From positions 249,896-313,895 of the forward strand of contig NZ_LMJB01000001.1 of the NCBI RefSeq assembly GCF_001429765.1: a stretch of 64,000 bases of DNA, written 5' to 3'. The first letter of the stretch is position 1. Each line of letters begins with the position of its first letter. The DNA comes from Flavobacterium sp. Root901. GTDB taxonomy: Bacteria; Bacteroidota; Bacteroidia; Flavobacteriales; Flavobacteriaceae. This document shows positions 62,682-64,000 of this stretch, piece after piece. The notes beneath the pieces were generated by a model, which worked only from the letters and a program-made list of their open reading frames with translations, did no database searches and was not told the origin of the DNA. The position numbers were made by a program, and so were the translations under genes.

Positions 62682-62704
62682 CCGCTCTAATGGAGCGGTT
62701 TTTT
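62682..62704 (+). terminator. Terminator after the peroxidase gene
   Basis: CCGCTC (62682-62687) pairs with GAGCGG (62693-62698), then a T run. Confidence 0.8.
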
Positions 62705-62825
62705 GTTTGAACTCACTTTGTGCAAAAAAGAAGCGTTAATATAATTTATAAAAACCTATTTAAAGTGAAATATTTATATTTTTGAATATTGATCAGCCAT
62801 TATATTTCCTGAAAATAATATAAAT

Positions 62826-63404
62826 ATGAGAGCATCATTAATAGCCAGTATTCAATCTTTAATTACTCTTACCGCAAAAGAAATCGATGAAATCAACTTT
62901 CTTTTTAAGAAAAAAACCTTAAAAAAAGGAGAGTTCTTTTTGGCTGACGGTCAAGTATCTCAACATGTAGGCTTTATTTTAAAAGGATTAATGCGCTATT
63001 ATATTAACATGGATGGGGAAGATAAAACATATGCATTTGCTCAGGAAAACAATTTCGTTTGTAATTATGAAAGTTTTGTACCGCAAAAACCATCAACAAA
63101 AATTATTCAGGCATTAGAAGATTGTGAAATGCTTCAAATTTCGTATGATGACTTAGAAATATTTTATAAGGTAATCGGCGAAGGTGAACGATTTGGCAGG
63201 CTTGTGATCAATCAGGTTTTTATAGAATTACTTCAGGACCTGAGCTCATTTTATACTGATACTCCCGAACACCGATATGAAAAATTCATAAAAAAACATC
63301 CTGATTTACAACAAAGAATTTCGCAGTACCACATTGCATCGTTTGTCGGAGTAAAGCCTCAGTCGTATACGAAAACGGATTTTTACTCAAAATTGATTTA
63401 TTAA
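62826..63404 (+). CDS. Crp/Fnr-family regulator with a frame change in the DNA-binding domain
   Basis: A 192-residue regulator with a cyclic-nucleotide-binding domain (about 10-115): KKTLKKGEFFLADGQVSQ, HVGFILKGLMRYYINMDG and YAFAQENNFVCNYESF. The winged-helix part begins QQRISQYHIASFVGVKPQ but then leaves the family pattern (YTKTDFYSKLIY). In the +1 frame at 63361 the expected recognition helix continues as SRIRKRIFTQN and stops at 63396. Against the usual PxSLSRIRKR this fits an 8-base deletion with short AGT repeats at the edge. The DNA-binding half is probably damaged, so the gene may be a recent pseudogene. Confidence 0.75.
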   Translation: MRASLIASIQSLITLTAKEIDEINFLFKKKTLKKGEFFLADGQVSQHVGFILKGLMRYYINMDGEDKTYAFAQENNFVCNYESFVPQKPSTKIIQALEDCEMLQISYDDLEIFYKVIGEGERFGRLVINQVFIELLQDLSSFYTDTPEHRYEKFIKKHPDLQQRISQYHIASFVGVKPQSYTKTDFYSKLIY

Positions 63405-63467
63405 CTCAGGTGCATAGATATCGGCAGCAGGTTATAGAATTTTGTATCATAATTTTTAAACAATATT

Positions 63468-64000
63468 ATGATGGTAAAGAAAATTTCTATTTCATTGGCT
63501 TTCCTGACAGGGCTGGCATTGATTTTTTTGGGAGCAAGATTTTTCATTTCTCCTGAAAATGCAGAATCTGATTTTGGTATACACTTTAATGAGCAAGGTG
63601 ATTATTCGTTTCATTACATTAAAGGCATCCGCGATATTTTTTCCGGTTTAGTACTTTGTATTCTGGTGCTGAAAGAAATAAAAGCACTTGGCATAGCAAT
63701 ACTGCTTGGTACAATAATTCCAGCCGTTGATCTGTTAATCGTTTTAAATAAGGATTATAATGATATAATTCCTGCTATCTCGCACATATGCGCAATTGCG
63801 GTTTGTTTTATTTCGGGGCTAATTTTAATATTGAATAAACCCGGTAATAATAGTAATATAAAAATGCAAGGCTATATTCATTTGATTAAATCAGCTGTTT
63901 CACAGAAAGACAGTGTATTAGAAATGAATATCCTGCCCGGCGAAAAGACACCGTGGCACCATCATACCTTGTTTTCCGAAACTTTCGAAATTTTAAAAGG
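63468..64000 (+). CDS. DUF4267-like membrane protein fused to a cupin, cut by the window edge
   Basis: The frame opens at ATG 63468 (a second ATG follows at 63471) and runs to the right edge without a stop, 177 codons seen. The N-terminal 130 residues hold four hydrophobic spans with FLTGLALIFLGARFF and DIFSGLVLCILVLKEI, resembling the DUF4267 small membrane family. In the same frame a soluble part begins near residue 140 with VLEMNILPGEKTPWHHHTLF, a cupin metal-binding motif with three His. A membrane-anchored cupin is unusual; the fusion is seen in frame. Function is unknown. Confidence 0.75.
   Translation, partial: MMVKKISISLAFLTGLALIFLGARFFISPENAESDFGIHFNEQGDYSFHYIKGIRDIFSGLVLCILVLKEIKALGIAILLGTIIPAVDLLIVLNKDYNDIIPAISHICAIAVCFISGLILILNKPGNNSNIKMQGYIHLIKSAVSQKDSVLEMNILPGEKTPWHHHTLFSETFEILK

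Overview
The window reads as chromosomal DNA of a Flavobacterium-like member of the Bacteroidota. The evidence is low G+C, a SusC/SusD outer-membrane pair, bacillithiol synthase BshA, a LytS/LytTR regulator pair, TamB and LptD homologues, promoters of the TAnnTTTG type, and a Bacteroidota-type small SRP RNA. Most genes are core metabolism or envelope genes. I see no prophage, insertion sequence, CRISPR array, tRNA or rRNA.

Layout. 1-9.8 kb: a sugar-uptake locus. A minus-strand susC-susD-GH18 operon stands divergent from a LytS/LytTR two-component pair and an FucP-type MFS sugar transporter. The first 140 bases carry a near copy of the susC upstream region, placed before a minus-strand start codon at position 9, so a second similar operon probably lies just outside the window. 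9.9-18.4 kb: small aldolase/transaldolase, an SDR enzyme, SRP RNA, glutaminyl cyclase, hutI, a ureohydrolase and a DEAD-box helicase. 18.4-21.1 kb: a TPR-type hybrid histidine kinase and a 43-residue double-glycine-leader peptide gene. 21-28 kb: dicarboxylate symporter, aroC, a metallophosphatase, a PrcB-like lipoprotein, bshA and unknowns. 28-36 kb: a minus-strand run of redox (CCG and 4Fe-4S), MCE/MlaD and amidase genes, then lptD and ridA. 36-44 kb: mgsA, a GlcNAc-kinase-like gene, gap, pfkA and tamB. 44-52 kb: tsaD, rsmE, a TrmH-type methyltransferase, a pappalysin-like lipoprotein protease, an AI-2E-family exporter, a THUMP-like methyltransferase and a VanX-type dipeptidase. 52-60.4 kb: secreted hydrolases (a frameshifted CocE/NonD hydrolase, M20 amidohydrolase, GH9, ThuA), a desaturase and an outer-membrane phospholipase A. 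60.4-64 kb: an unknown gene paired with a DyP-like peroxidase, a Crp/Fnr regulator with a damaged DNA-binding end, and a DUF4267-cupin gene cut by the window edge.

How genes connect. GH18, SusCD and the MFS carrier form a plausible route from extracellular N-acetylglucosamine polymer to cytosol, and a GlcNAc-kinase-like protein lies further along. gap, pfkA, mgsA and fsa belong to central carbon flow. tamB, lptD, the MCE protein, the amidase, the PldA-like protein and the UDP-2,3-diacylglucosamine-type phosphatase are envelope functions.

Most interesting signals: the GG-leader peptide without a local exporter; short tandem arrays, period 8 directly after stop codons and period 7 directly before start codons; the duplicated susC control region; the DyP-like peroxidase with an altered GxxDG motif and a small partner; and two genes whose frames are broken near otherwise intact ends.
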